DNA of 7,001 bases from the NCBI GenBank assembly GCA_035500455.1, contig DATJXG010000122.1:1-7001 (forward strand). Direction: 5' to 3'. This document shows positions 1 to 5,256 of the stretch, one piece after another. How positions within the stretch are numbered: position 1 is the stretch's first letter; each line of letters begins with the position of its first letter. Source of the stretch: DATJXG01 sp035500455. GTDB lineage: Bacteria; Acidobacteriota; Terriglobia; Terriglobales; Acidobacteriaceae. A program made the position numbers and the translations under genes. Under the pieces are notes generated by a model. That model had not been told where the DNA came from, ran no database searches, and saw nothing but the letters and a program-made list of their open reading frames with translations.

Positions 1-111
1 CTGGACGGTGAAGTTGGGCGCGGGGCTGCCAATGTGCGGGGGTTTGCTGCCGCTGTAGCAGCCGGCGAGGATCAGAAGGAAGAGTCCCAGGGGGACGAAT
101 GCGGGTCGCAC
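1..111 (-). CDS. Lipoprotein, redoxin/thioredoxin-like N-terminus (partial, runs off left edge)
   Basis: Reading leftward from a GTG at 111-109, 37 codons stay open to the window edge. The product starts with a short Arg-containing n-region and a hydrophobic stretch (GLFLLILAGC). Cys18 is in a textbook lipobox (L-A-G-C), so it should be exported, lipidated and cleaved before Cys18. A short Ser/Gly/Pro linker follows, then IGSPAPNFTV (27-36), which resembles the opening of AhpC/TSA or TlpA/ResA-type redoxins (usually G-x-x-A-P-x-F). An in-frame TGA at 132-130 and no ATG make GTG the only reasonable start. No strong Shine-Dalgarno is visible. The CxxC active site would lie outside the window, so the redoxin assignment is inference; the lipoprotein signal is seen directly. 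It is divergent from the glycosyltransferase gene. Confidence 0.7.
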   Translation of the reverse strand, partial: MRPAFVPLGLFLLILAGCYSGSKPPHIGSPAPNFTVQ

Positions 112-116
112 ACAGC

Positions 117-123
117 TATAATA
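117..123. promoter_or_regulatory. Divergent AT-rich patch with -10-like hexamers on both strands
   Basis: The + strand reads TATAAT at 117-122, a perfect -10 hexamer. The - strand reads TATTAT at 123-118. The patch lies in the only gap between the divergent lipoprotein (start 111) and glycosyltransferase (start 137 or 152). I see no good -35 at 16-18 bp on either side. If both are used, leaders would be only a few nucleotides long, which fits the absence of clear ribosome binding sites. Support is the hexamer match and the location only. Confidence 0.35.
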
Positions 124-136
124 ACCAATTCAGACC

Positions 137-1240
137 ATGGCAGAGAATCCAATGTCGAGCGCGCCGCGGGTTTCGGTGATTGTACCGGCGCGCAACGAGG
201 AAGCCTCTCTTGGGGCGTGCCTGGAGTCGCTGGTTAGCCAAGGCGGCGTCGATTTTGAAGTCATCGTGGTGGATGACGGCTCGGCCGATCGCACGCCCGA
301 GATTGCCCGATCGTTTTCCGGCGTTCGCGTGGTCAGTCCGGGGCCGTTGCCGGCGGGCTGGAGCGGCAAGGTGAATGCGATGGTGCGCGGCGCGATCGAG
401 GCGCGTGGGAAGTGGCTCCTGTTCACCGACGCCGACACGGTGCACCGCGAGGGCTCTCTGGCACGGAGCATTGCCGAGGCTGAAGGGCGCCGAGCCGCAT
501 TGCTTTCCTATTCTCCCGAGCAGGAAGTGCACGGCTTTTGGGAAAAGGCGGTGATGCCGGTGATCTTTGCCGAGCTGGCGCAGAGCTTCCGGCCGTCCGA
601 GGTAAGCGATCCGGCGTCTTCGGCCGCTGCCGCCAATGGACAGTACATCCTGATTTTGCGGGCAACCTACGATGCGGTCGGCGGATATGCGGCGGTGGCT
701 ACAACTCTTCTTGAAGATGTGGCGCTGGCGCGCGCGGTAAAAGCTTCAGGCCGTAAAATCTTCTTCCGCTATGGCGGCGATGCGGTACGCACGAGAATGT
801 ACCGCAACTTTGCCCAACTCCGGGAAGGCTGGACGAAGAACCTGGCGTTGCTGTTCCGCTCTCCGGTGCGGCTGGCGGTGATCCGGCTGGCTGAGTTTGT
901 GGTGATTGCCGTCAGTGGCGAAGCTGCGATTCTGCTCTTTCTGCTGGGTATCCGAGTGTTGGCGGCGGGTTGTGGAATTTTGTTTCTTGCTTCGTTGGCC
1001 AATTTCGTTGCCCGCATCCGGCGGGCGCACTTTGGCTCGGAGGCCACTACGCTGTCGCTGCTCGGGTTGCCGTTGTTCGCGTATTTACTGGTGCGGTCGG
1101 CCCTCGCACATAAGAGAGGAAACGTCACCTGGAAGGGCCGCAGCTATGGGGAGAGTGCCGCAGGCCGCGGAGGCTCGGAGGCAGCGGTGGTCCCGCCGGG
1201 GGAAGCCGGTCGAAACGCAATGACCCGCACCTGCATCTAG
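137..1240 (+). CDS. Family 2 glycosyltransferase with C-terminal membrane segments
   Basis: The N-terminal half is a GT-A glycosyltransferase: SVIVPARNEE (13-22), VVDDGSADRT (44-53, nucleotide-sugar binding Asp pair) and the DxD-type metal site FTDAD (96-100). LPAGWSGKVNA (71-81), the GGY at 182-184, the ED at 193-194 and REGWTKN (229-235) are typical of membrane GT2 enzymes related to the carotenoid (hydroxychlorobactene-type) glucosyltransferase group. About three hydrophobic segments follow (roughly 248-270, 272-293, 303-321), then TWKGRSY (331-337), a common tail motif of this subgroup. It would use a sugar nucleotide at the inner membrane face; the acceptor cannot be told from sequence. 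ATG 152 (residue 6) is an equally good start, and neither has a strong ribosome binding site. The last ~30 residues are low-complexity Gly/Ala. The stop is 7 nt before the first PTPS gene, so co-transcription is likely. Confidence 0.88.
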   Translation: MAENPMSSAPRVSVIVPARNEEASLGACLESLVSQGGVDFEVIVVDDGSADRTPEIARSFSGVRVVSPGPLPAGWSGKVNAMVRGAIEARGKWLLFTDADTVHREGSLARSIAEAEGRRAALLSYSPEQEVHGFWEKAVMPVIFAELAQSFRPSEVSDPASSAAAANGQYILILRATYDAVGGYAAVATTLLEDVALARAVKASGRKIFFRYGGDAVRTRMYRNFAQLREGWTKNLALLFRSPVRLAVIRLAEFVVIAVSGEAAILLFLLGIRVLAAGCGILFLASLANFVARIRRAHFGSEATTLSLLGLPLFAYLLVRSALAHKRGNVTWKGRSYGESAAGRGGSEAAVVPPGEAGRNAMTRTCI

Positions 1241-1247
1241 AGGAAGA

Positions 1248-1658
1248 ATGGTTTATCTGACCCGCAAAGCCGAGTTCGCGGCCTCCCACTACTACCACAA
1301 TCCGGCATTCACGCCGGAGGAGAACCAGCGCGTGTTCGGCAAGTGCAACAATCCCAACGGGCATGGGCACAACTACACTCTCGAGGTCACGGTGAAGGGC
1401 GAAGTGGATCCGCGTTCGGGCTTCGTGGTGGATCTTAAGCAGTTGAAGGAAACCATGAATCGGGAGGTGCTGGAGGCGATGGACCATCGCTTCCTGAACA
1501 AGGAAGTGCCGGAGTTTTCCACCCGCATTCCAACGACTGAGAACCTGGCCATTGCCATCTGGCAGCGCCTGGAGCCGAAGCTCAACGCGGCCAGGCTGCA
1601 CCGGGTGCGGGTGTATGAGACCCCGGATTTGTTCGTGGATTTCTACGGAGAAGCATGA
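1248..1658 (+). CDS. 6-pyruvoyltetrahydropterin synthase-family protein, complete active site (paralogue 1)
   Basis: This is a 136-residue T-fold enzyme of the PTPS/QueD family, which acts on 7,8-dihydroneopterin triphosphate. Zinc ligands are His14, His39 and His41. The catalytic Cys33 lies in GKCNNPNGHGHNY with C-x5-HGH spacing, as in animal PTPS; E. coli-type QueD has C-x3-HGH. The catalytic Asp-His pair is D79-H80, PTTE (95-98) is conserved, and the pterin-anchoring Glu is E124 in VYET. All key residues are present, so an active enzyme is expected. The product could be 6-pyruvoyl-tetrahydropterin (biopterin route) or 6-carboxy-tetrahydropterin (queuosine route). No sepiapterin reductase, queE or queC is in the window to decide. 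An AGAGGA ribosome binding site lies just before the ATG, 7 nt after the glycosyltransferase stop. The final ATGA overlaps the next gene's start, indicating coupled translation. Confidence 0.93.
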   Translation: MVYLTRKAEFAASHYYHNPAFTPEENQRVFGKCNNPNGHGHNYTLEVTVKGEVDPRSGFVVDLKQLKETMNREVLEAMDHRFLNKEVPEFSTRIPTTENLAIAIWQRLEPKLNAARLHRVRVYETPDLFVDFYGEA

Positions 1659-2077
1659 AAGCCCACCTTACGCGGCGCTACAGATTCTCTGCCTCGCACC
1701 GGCTGCACAATCCGGCGATGAGCGACGCGGAGAACCGCTCAACCTACGGCAAGTGCAACAATCCGCACGGCCATGGGCACAATTACGCGCTGGAGGTGAC
1801 GGTGAGCGGCCCGGTGGACGAAGGTACTGGGATGGTCTGCAACCTGGTGGATCTGGATGGATTCGTGCAGCAGGAAATTCTGCAGCGCTTCGACTTACAG
1901 AACCTGAACATGCTGGAGGAGTTCCAGAAGTCGGTTCCGACCACCGAGCACCTGGGTCAAACGATCTACGAAATTTTGCAGCGCGGCTTCCGCCGGGCGC
2001 ATCTGGAAAGGGTGCGGATAGAGGAGACGATGATGAATTCGTTTGAGTTCGCGGAAGCGAGAGAAGGGAATTGGTAA
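1655..2077 (+). CDS. 6-pyruvoyltetrahydropterin synthase-family protein lacking the catalytic His (paralogue 2)
   Basis: This 140-residue tandem paralogue is about 43% identical to the gene before it by hand alignment. It keeps the zinc ligands His15, His40 and His42, Cys34 in GKCNNPHGHGHNY, PTTE (95-98) and the pterin-anchoring Glu124. The catalytic Asp-His pair reads D80-L81 (codons GAC TTA at 1892-1897) where paralogue 1 and animal PTPS have Asp-His. The fold and pterin binding should persist, but proton transfer through the Cys/Asp/His system would be impaired or the reaction changed. It may be a specialised enzyme, a partial-reaction enzyme, or a subunit of a mixed hexamer with paralogue 1; these are inferences. 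Its ATG overlaps the upstream stop (ATGA), and GGAG at 1647-1650 can serve as ribosome binding site. Its stop codon lies inside the left arm of the following palindrome. Confidence 0.9.
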   Translation: MKAHLTRRYRFSASHRLHNPAMSDAENRSTYGKCNNPHGHGHNYALEVTVSGPVDEGTGMVCNLVDLDGFVQQEILQRFDLQNLNMLEEFQKSVPTTEHLGQTIYEILQRGFRRAHLERVRIEETMMNSFEFAEAREGNW

Positions 2078-2158
2078 TTTTGTAATCGGGTAATTTGTAA
2101 ATTAAGCAAACCGCTTCCGCAGGGTCTTAATTTACAAATTACCCGATTACAAAATTAC
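2074..2158. repeat. Perfect 33-bp palindrome with 19-nt loop, arms of 8-nt tandem units
   Basis: Left arm 2074-2106 and right arm 2126-2158 are exact reverse complements over 33 bp, with loop 2107-2125. The left arm reads as near-tandem octamers (GTAATTTT, GTAATCGG, GTAATTTG, then TAAATTAAG). It is very AT-rich compared with the genes around it, whereas the loop is GC-rich. The stop codon of the second PTPS gene (2075-2077) is inside the left arm, and folE begins 8 nt after the right arm. In RNA this would be a very stable stem, a likely RNase III target and a possible barrier or terminator between the PTPS pair and folE. No T-run follows it on the + strand, so a classical intrinsic terminator is doubtful. 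It looks like an inserted miniature palindromic element. Confidence 0.93.
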
Positions 2159-2166
2159 AAATCGCA

Positions 2167-2766
2167 ATGCCTGCTCCGGTTGACATCCCGACCCTGACGA
2201 GCGCCAGTTTTGAAGACCTGGTGCGCGAGCTGATTGTGCGCCTGGGCGAAGATCCGGCTCGCGAGGGTTTGGTGCGCACGCCGGAACGGGTACGGCGGGC
2301 TTACGAGTTTCTGGTCAAAGGCTACAACGAAGATCCTGACGCAATGCTCAAGAAAGCGCTGTTTACAGTGACCTACGACGAGATGGTCATCGTAAAAGAC
2401 GTCGAGATGTTCAGCCTGTGCGAGCACCACATGCTGCCTTTCTTCGGGAAAGTTCATGTAGCCTACATTCCCAACGGCAAAGTCATCGGCCTGAGCAAGA
2501 TTCCCCGGCTGATCGAGATTTTCGCGCGGCGCTTGCAGATTCAGGAGCGGCTGACCACGCAGATCGCGGAGACGATTCAGAAGGCAATTCAGCCGCAGGG
2601 GGTCGGCGTCGTGATCGAAGCCCGCCATCTGTGCATGATGATGCGCGGGGTGGAGAAGCAGCACTCGGCGGCGGTGACGTCCTCCATGCTGGGCTGCTTC
2701 CGCGACTCCGAAGAGACCCGCACTGAGTTCCTGTCGCTTATCCGCAATCGCCAGAACGGCCTGTAG
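2167..2766 (+). CDS. folE: GTP cyclohydrolase I (FolE)
   Basis: The 199-residue product is a standard-length type I GTP cyclohydrolase, which converts GTP to 7,8-dihydroneopterin triphosphate plus formate in the cytoplasm. This is the entry step to folate, biopterin and queuosine-type pterins. Zinc ligands are C85 and H88 in SLCEHHMLP and C156 in EARHLC. Catalytic histidines are H87 and H154. REGLVRTPERV (32-42) and the QERLT (126-130) segment are family hallmarks. The ATG at 2167 is the only plausible start, because an in-frame TAA lies at 2128-2130. There is no recognisable Shine-Dalgarno, since the upstream sequence is the arm of the palindrome. FolE feeds the PTPS pair just upstream, so the cluster is functionally coherent, although the palindrome may uncouple expression. 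Confidence 0.97.
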   Translation: MPAPVDIPTLTSASFEDLVRELIVRLGEDPAREGLVRTPERVRRAYEFLVKGYNEDPDAMLKKALFTVTYDEMVIVKDVEMFSLCEHHMLPFFGKVHVAYIPNGKVIGLSKIPRLIEIFARRLQIQERLTTQIAETIQKAIQPQGVGVVIEARHLCMMMRGVEKQHSAAVTSSMLGCFRDSEETRTEFLSLIRNRQNGL

Positions 2767-2814
2767 CTCTCACTCTTCTGAGCCCTCCTCATTTTAAGGA
2801 CGGCTTGCCTGCCC

Positions 2815-2876
2815 CTTTGCGTTCTTTGCGATCTTTGCGGTTTTAAATAACCGCAAAGGTCGCAAAGAACGCAAAG
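2815..2876. repeat. 28-bp palindrome with 6-nt loop, arms of CTTTGCG units at 9-nt period
   Basis: Left arm 2815-2842 and right arm 2849-2876 are reverse complements over 28 bp, with a single G-T wobble at one step and loop 2843-2848. The left arm consists of CTTTGCG three times at a 9-nt period; the right arm is the matching CGCAAAG series. A degenerate fourth unit, CGCTAAG, follows at 2882-2888. The palindrome sits 48 nt after the folE stop. In RNA it would form a strong hairpin and could end folE transcription or protect its 3' end, but no T-tract follows on either strand. CTTTGCG-type repeats are, from general knowledge, dispersed in some acidobacterial genomes. A diverged relative lies at 5131-5190. 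Confidence 0.92.
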
Positions 2877-2939
2877 AAGAACGCTAAGAAGAGATTCTTT
2901 CGGTTTTCATATTCACCGCCCAGGTTTTCCGAACAGATG

Positions 2940-2948
2940 TGCCATAAT
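2940..2948 (+). promoter_or_regulatory. Candidate extended -10 promoter for the MFS gene
   Basis: The sequence TGC-CATAAT matches the extended -10 pattern TGn-TATAAT with one mismatch in the hexamer. It lies 17 nt before the GTG start and 26 nt before the alternative ATG. No convincing -35 is visible, as is usual for extended -10 promoters. It follows the folE hairpin, which fits a new transcription unit. Confidence 0.4.
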
Positions 2949-2964
2949 CGCGGTCGCACTCTGG

Positions 2965-4227
2965 GTGCCTACGATGGCGGAGCAGAGATCCCTTTCCCCT
3001 GCGTTATGGCGCGTGCTGGTCCTGCTCTCGCTTTCCCTTTGCATTAACTACATCGACCGGGGCAATCTCTCCATCGCCGCGCCCATGCTGAAGGAAGAAC
3101 TTCACCTCTCCGCCTCTCAACTCGGGTTTCTGCTATCGGCATTCTTCTGGACTTACTCCACCTGCCTGATCCTATCCGGCTGGCTGGTCGATCGCCTGGG
3201 CGTCAAGTGGGTTTTCGGGCTGGGATTTCTGCTGTGGTCGGCGGCCACGGCGTTCACCGGGCTGGTGCACGGATTTATCACGCTGTTCGTGATGCGGCTC
3301 ATTCTTGGGGCTGGGGAATCGGCGGCGTACCCTTCCTATTCGCGAATCCTATCGCGGCATTTCACTGAAGAGCGCCGCGGACTGGCGAATGCTGTCATCG
3401 CTTCGGGCAAGTCTTGCGGGCCGGCGATCGGCACCTTTGCCGGTGGAATGTTGATGGCCCGCTTCGGCTGGCGGCCGTTTTTTATTGTGCTCGGCCTGCT
3501 GAGTTTGTCCTGGCTGACGCCGTGGTTCAAGTGGGCGCCTCGCGAAAGCGAGGCCATGCGCTTCGAAGACGCGGCATCTCCCAGCATTCTTGAAATTCTT
3601 GAGCAACGTTCTGCCTGGGGCACATGCGGCGGCTTGTTCTGCCTGAACTATCTGTCTTACTTCATGATCACCTGGCTTCCCTACTACCTGGTACACGAGC
3701 GGCACTTCTCGATGGACCGTATGGCGTGGACCATTGCCATTGCCTATCTTTGGATGGCCCTGCTCGCGCCGGTGGCGGGATGGGTCTCCGACCGCTGGAT
3801 TGCAGCCGGGGGGACGACCACTCAGGTGCGAAAAACCGTCATAGGGGTGGGGCAAATCGGTACCGGAGTGGCTCTGGCGGCGTGCGTGGTGGCGCCCACG
3901 GAAGCGGTGACCTTCCTGTTGTGCCTAGCGGCGGCGTGCTTCGGAATCTGCGACTCCGCGGTGTGGGCCATCACTCAAACGTTGGCCGGACCGCACGCCT
4001 CGGGCAAGTGGACCGGAGTGCAGAACTTCATGGGAAACCTCTCCGGCATCGTCGCCCCCGCCGTGGCCGGCATAGTTGTTGACAGGACGGGAAATTTCTT
4101 TTGGGCCTTCGCGATTACCGGCGCGGTGGCGGTTCTGGGCTCACTGAGCTGGGTTTTTGTGATTGGACCTCTGCGGGAGGTGGCGTGGAAGCAACCCGAA
4201 GTGCCGGTCGCAGGAACGGTTGGATGA
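2965..4227 (+). CDS. MFS transporter, anion:cation symporter (hexuronate/galactonate-like) type
   Basis: This 420-residue inner-membrane protein has twelve predicted hydrophobic segments, roughly at 14-32, 50-72, 81-100, 103-121, 141-162, 170-189, 217-240, 252-272, 290-310, 313-334, 352-372 and 378-400. INYIDRGNLSIAAP (27-40) in helix 1, GWLVDRLGVKWVFG (72-85) between helices 2 and 3, and GAGESAAYPS (115-124) are signatures of the anion:cation symporter family, which takes up organic anions such as hexuronates, galactonate or glucarate with H+ or Na+. The central loop (about 191-215) and the short C-terminal tail are cytoplasmic. The substrate is not readable from sequence and no catabolic genes adjoin. 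GTG 2965 gives MPTMAEQ; ATG 2974 (residue 4) is equally possible. Neither has a strong ribosome binding site. Confidence 0.92.
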   Translation: MPTMAEQRSLSPALWRVLVLLSLSLCINYIDRGNLSIAAPMLKEELHLSASQLGFLLSAFFWTYSTCLILSGWLVDRLGVKWVFGLGFLLWSAATAFTGLVHGFITLFVMRLILGAGESAAYPSYSRILSRHFTEERRGLANAVIASGKSCGPAIGTFAGGMLMARFGWRPFFIVLGLLSLSWLTPWFKWAPRESEAMRFEDAASPSILEILEQRSAWGTCGGLFCLNYLSYFMITWLPYYLVHERHFSMDRMAWTIAIAYLWMALLAPVAGWVSDRWIAAGGTTTQVRKTVIGVGQIGTGVALAACVVAPTEAVTFLLCLAAACFGICDSAVWAITQTLAGPHASGKWTGVQNFMGNLSGIVAPAVAGIVVDRTGNFFWAFAITGAVAVLGSLSWVFVIGPLREVAWKQPEVPVAGTVG

Positions 4228-4228
4228 G

Positions 4229-4260
4229 TTGACCCCGATCTCGAGCGACTGTGGCAGAAT
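4229..4260 (+). promoter_or_regulatory. Candidate promoter for the exported hydrolase gene
   Basis: TTGACC at 4229-4234 resembles a -35 box. TGG-CAGAAT at 4252-4260 resembles an extended -10. The spacing between hexamers is 20 nt, longer than ideal, so the extended -10 would carry most of the weight. It lies in the 53-nt gap after the MFS stop and about 20 nt before the hydrolase ATG. Read-through from the MFS gene is also possible. Confidence 0.35.
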
Positions 4261-4280
4261 GAGCGTCGAAAGGAACCGGC

Positions 4281-5069
4281 ATGAAAAAAGTACTCCTCGC
4301 CATTGTTTTACTGGCTGCAGTTTATGCCTCGGCTCAGGATTGGGCTCGCGCCAAACTGGAGAAATCGCCTCGCCATCGCGAGTGGGTCTCGATCAAGCAC
4401 GACGGGCGTACGGTCGAGACGCTGGTCGTTTATCCGGAATCGAAGGAAAAGCGTCCGGTGGTCCTGGTGATCCACGAAATATTCGGCTTGTCCGATTGGG
4501 CTGAGGAACTGGCGGACGAAGTCGCGGAAGCCGGTTATATCGCGGTGGCGCCCGATCTGCTTTCCGGCAAGGGCCCGAATGGCGGAAGGACGAGCGCGTT
4601 TGCGAATCAGGATCAGGTGATCGAAGCGGTGCACGGGCTGAACCCGGATGAAATTACGGCTGACCTGAACGCCGCCGCCGACTACGGGCTGAAGCTGCCG
4701 GCCTCCAGTGGCAAGTTGTTTGTCGCGGGATTCTGCTGGGGAGGTTCGCAGAGCTTCCGCTTCGCCACCAACCGCGCCGATCTTGCTGCGGCTTTCGTGT
4801 TCTACGGCGGTCCGCCCGACAAGGCGGACATGGCGCGAATCAAGGCGCCTGTCTATGGCTTCTATGCCGAAAACGACGCCCGCATCGGCGCCACCATTCC
4901 CGATACTAAAGAGCAGATGAAAGCCGCAGGGAAGACTTACGAGCCTGTTACCTACGCCGGAGCCGGTCACGGGTTTATGCGCGCCGGCGAAGCGCCGGAC
5001 GCGAGCGAGGCCAATCGGAAAGCGCGGGAGGATGCGTGGAAACGCTGGAAAGAATTGTTGGAAAAGTAG
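4281..5069 (+). CDS. Exported dienelactone hydrolase-family protein
   Basis: This is a 262-residue alpha/beta hydrolase of the dienelactone hydrolase family. Residues 1-18 are a Sec signal peptide (Lys-Lys n-region, LLAIVLLAAV core, ASA cleavage site before Gln19), so the mature protein should be periplasmic. The catalytic triad is visible: nucleophile Cys152 in GFCWGG (150-155), Asp199 in AENDARI (196-202) and His230 in GAGHGF (227-232). Glu66 in HEIFGL (65-70) matches the Glu that interacts with the Cys nucleophile in this family. It likely hydrolyses a small ester or lactone; the substrate is unknown. AAAGGA at 4269-4274 is a good ribosome binding site 6 nt before the ATG. The gene follows the MFS transporter by 53 nt on the same strand, so uptake and periplasmic hydrolysis of a related organic acid is conceivable but only inferred. 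Confidence 0.92.
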   Translation: MKKVLLAIVLLAAVYASAQDWARAKLEKSPRHREWVSIKHDGRTVETLVVYPESKEKRPVVLVIHEIFGLSDWAEELADEVAEAGYIAVAPDLLSGKGPNGGRTSAFANQDQVIEAVHGLNPDEITADLNAAADYGLKLPASSGKLFVAGFCWGGSQSFRFATNRADLAAAFVFYGGPPDKADMARIKAPVYGFYAENDARIGATIPDTKEQMKAAGKTYEPVTYAGAGHGFMRAGEAPDASEANRKAREDAWKRWKELLEK

Positions 5070-5072
5070 AAA

Positions 5073-5190
5073 GGAGAACGCCGTCTCTTCGCAGCCTAGA
5101 TTTTAGAGCGCTGTGGGAAGCAAAAATCTTAAATCGCAGAGTTCTCCGAGAAAATCCGCAAAGGACGCAGAGGCAAAGGGTGCGGAGGAC
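5073..5190. repeat. Degenerate repeat region: nested inverted repeats plus CGCAAAG-type units
   Basis: This intergenic stretch holds nested short inverted repeats: GGAGAAC (5073-5079) with GTTCTCC (5141-5147), enclosing AGATTTT (5098-5104) with AAAATCT (5123-5129). Next to them, CGCAGAG (5135-5141), CGCAAAG (5157-5163) and CGCAGAG (5166-5172) resemble the units of the palindrome after folE, and TCCGCA (5155-5160) pairs with TGCGGA (5181-5186). It looks like a decayed member of the same repeat family. It contains no convincing gene, although an in-frame ATG at 5113 would extend mqnE through it. Confidence 0.6.
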
Positions 5191-5242
5191 GTTGAACCTG
5201 GAACACACACTGCCGCTTGTGACTTGAGTTATCTTCCTGCGG

Positions 5243-5248
5243 TATCAT
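5243..5248 (+). promoter_or_regulatory. Candidate -10 element immediately upstream of mqnE
   Basis: TATCAT at 5243-5248 is a near-consensus -10 hexamer placed 8 nt before the mqnE ATG at 5257. Start of transcription would fall at or within a few bases of the ATG, giving a leaderless or nearly leaderless mRNA. This fits the lack of a Shine-Dalgarno there. A -35 match upstream (around 5217-5229) is ambiguous. Confidence 0.35.
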
Positions 5249-5256
5249 CTCTTAGA

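Noticed and set aside
1125..1601. Open frame opposite the first PTPS gene
   Set aside because: It spans the end of one real gene and most of the next on the other strand, so it is a shadow.
1552..2046. Rightward frame overlapping both PTPS genes
   Set aside because: It is out of frame with two clearly conserved enzymes and has no motifs.
2074..2158. Classical intrinsic terminator after the PTPS pair
   Set aside because: The stem is AT-rich and no T-run follows on the + strand, so I call it a palindromic repeat, though it may still affect transcription.
2815..2888. CRISPR array or riboswitch for the CGCAAAG repeats
   Set aside because: The units are only 7 nt at a 9-nt period without distinct spacers and form one palindrome; no cas gene or known aptamer layout is present.
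4308..4970. Long open frame opposite the hydrolase gene
   Set aside because: It mirrors a real gene with catalytic motifs, has no recognisable domain and no start signal; GC-rich coding DNA often leaves the opposite strand open.
5113..5256. N-terminal extension of mqnE by 48 residues from ATG 5113
   Set aside because: The extra residues are translated from degenerate repeat DNA and have no family-like sequence; the ATG at 5257 gives a protein of usual length.
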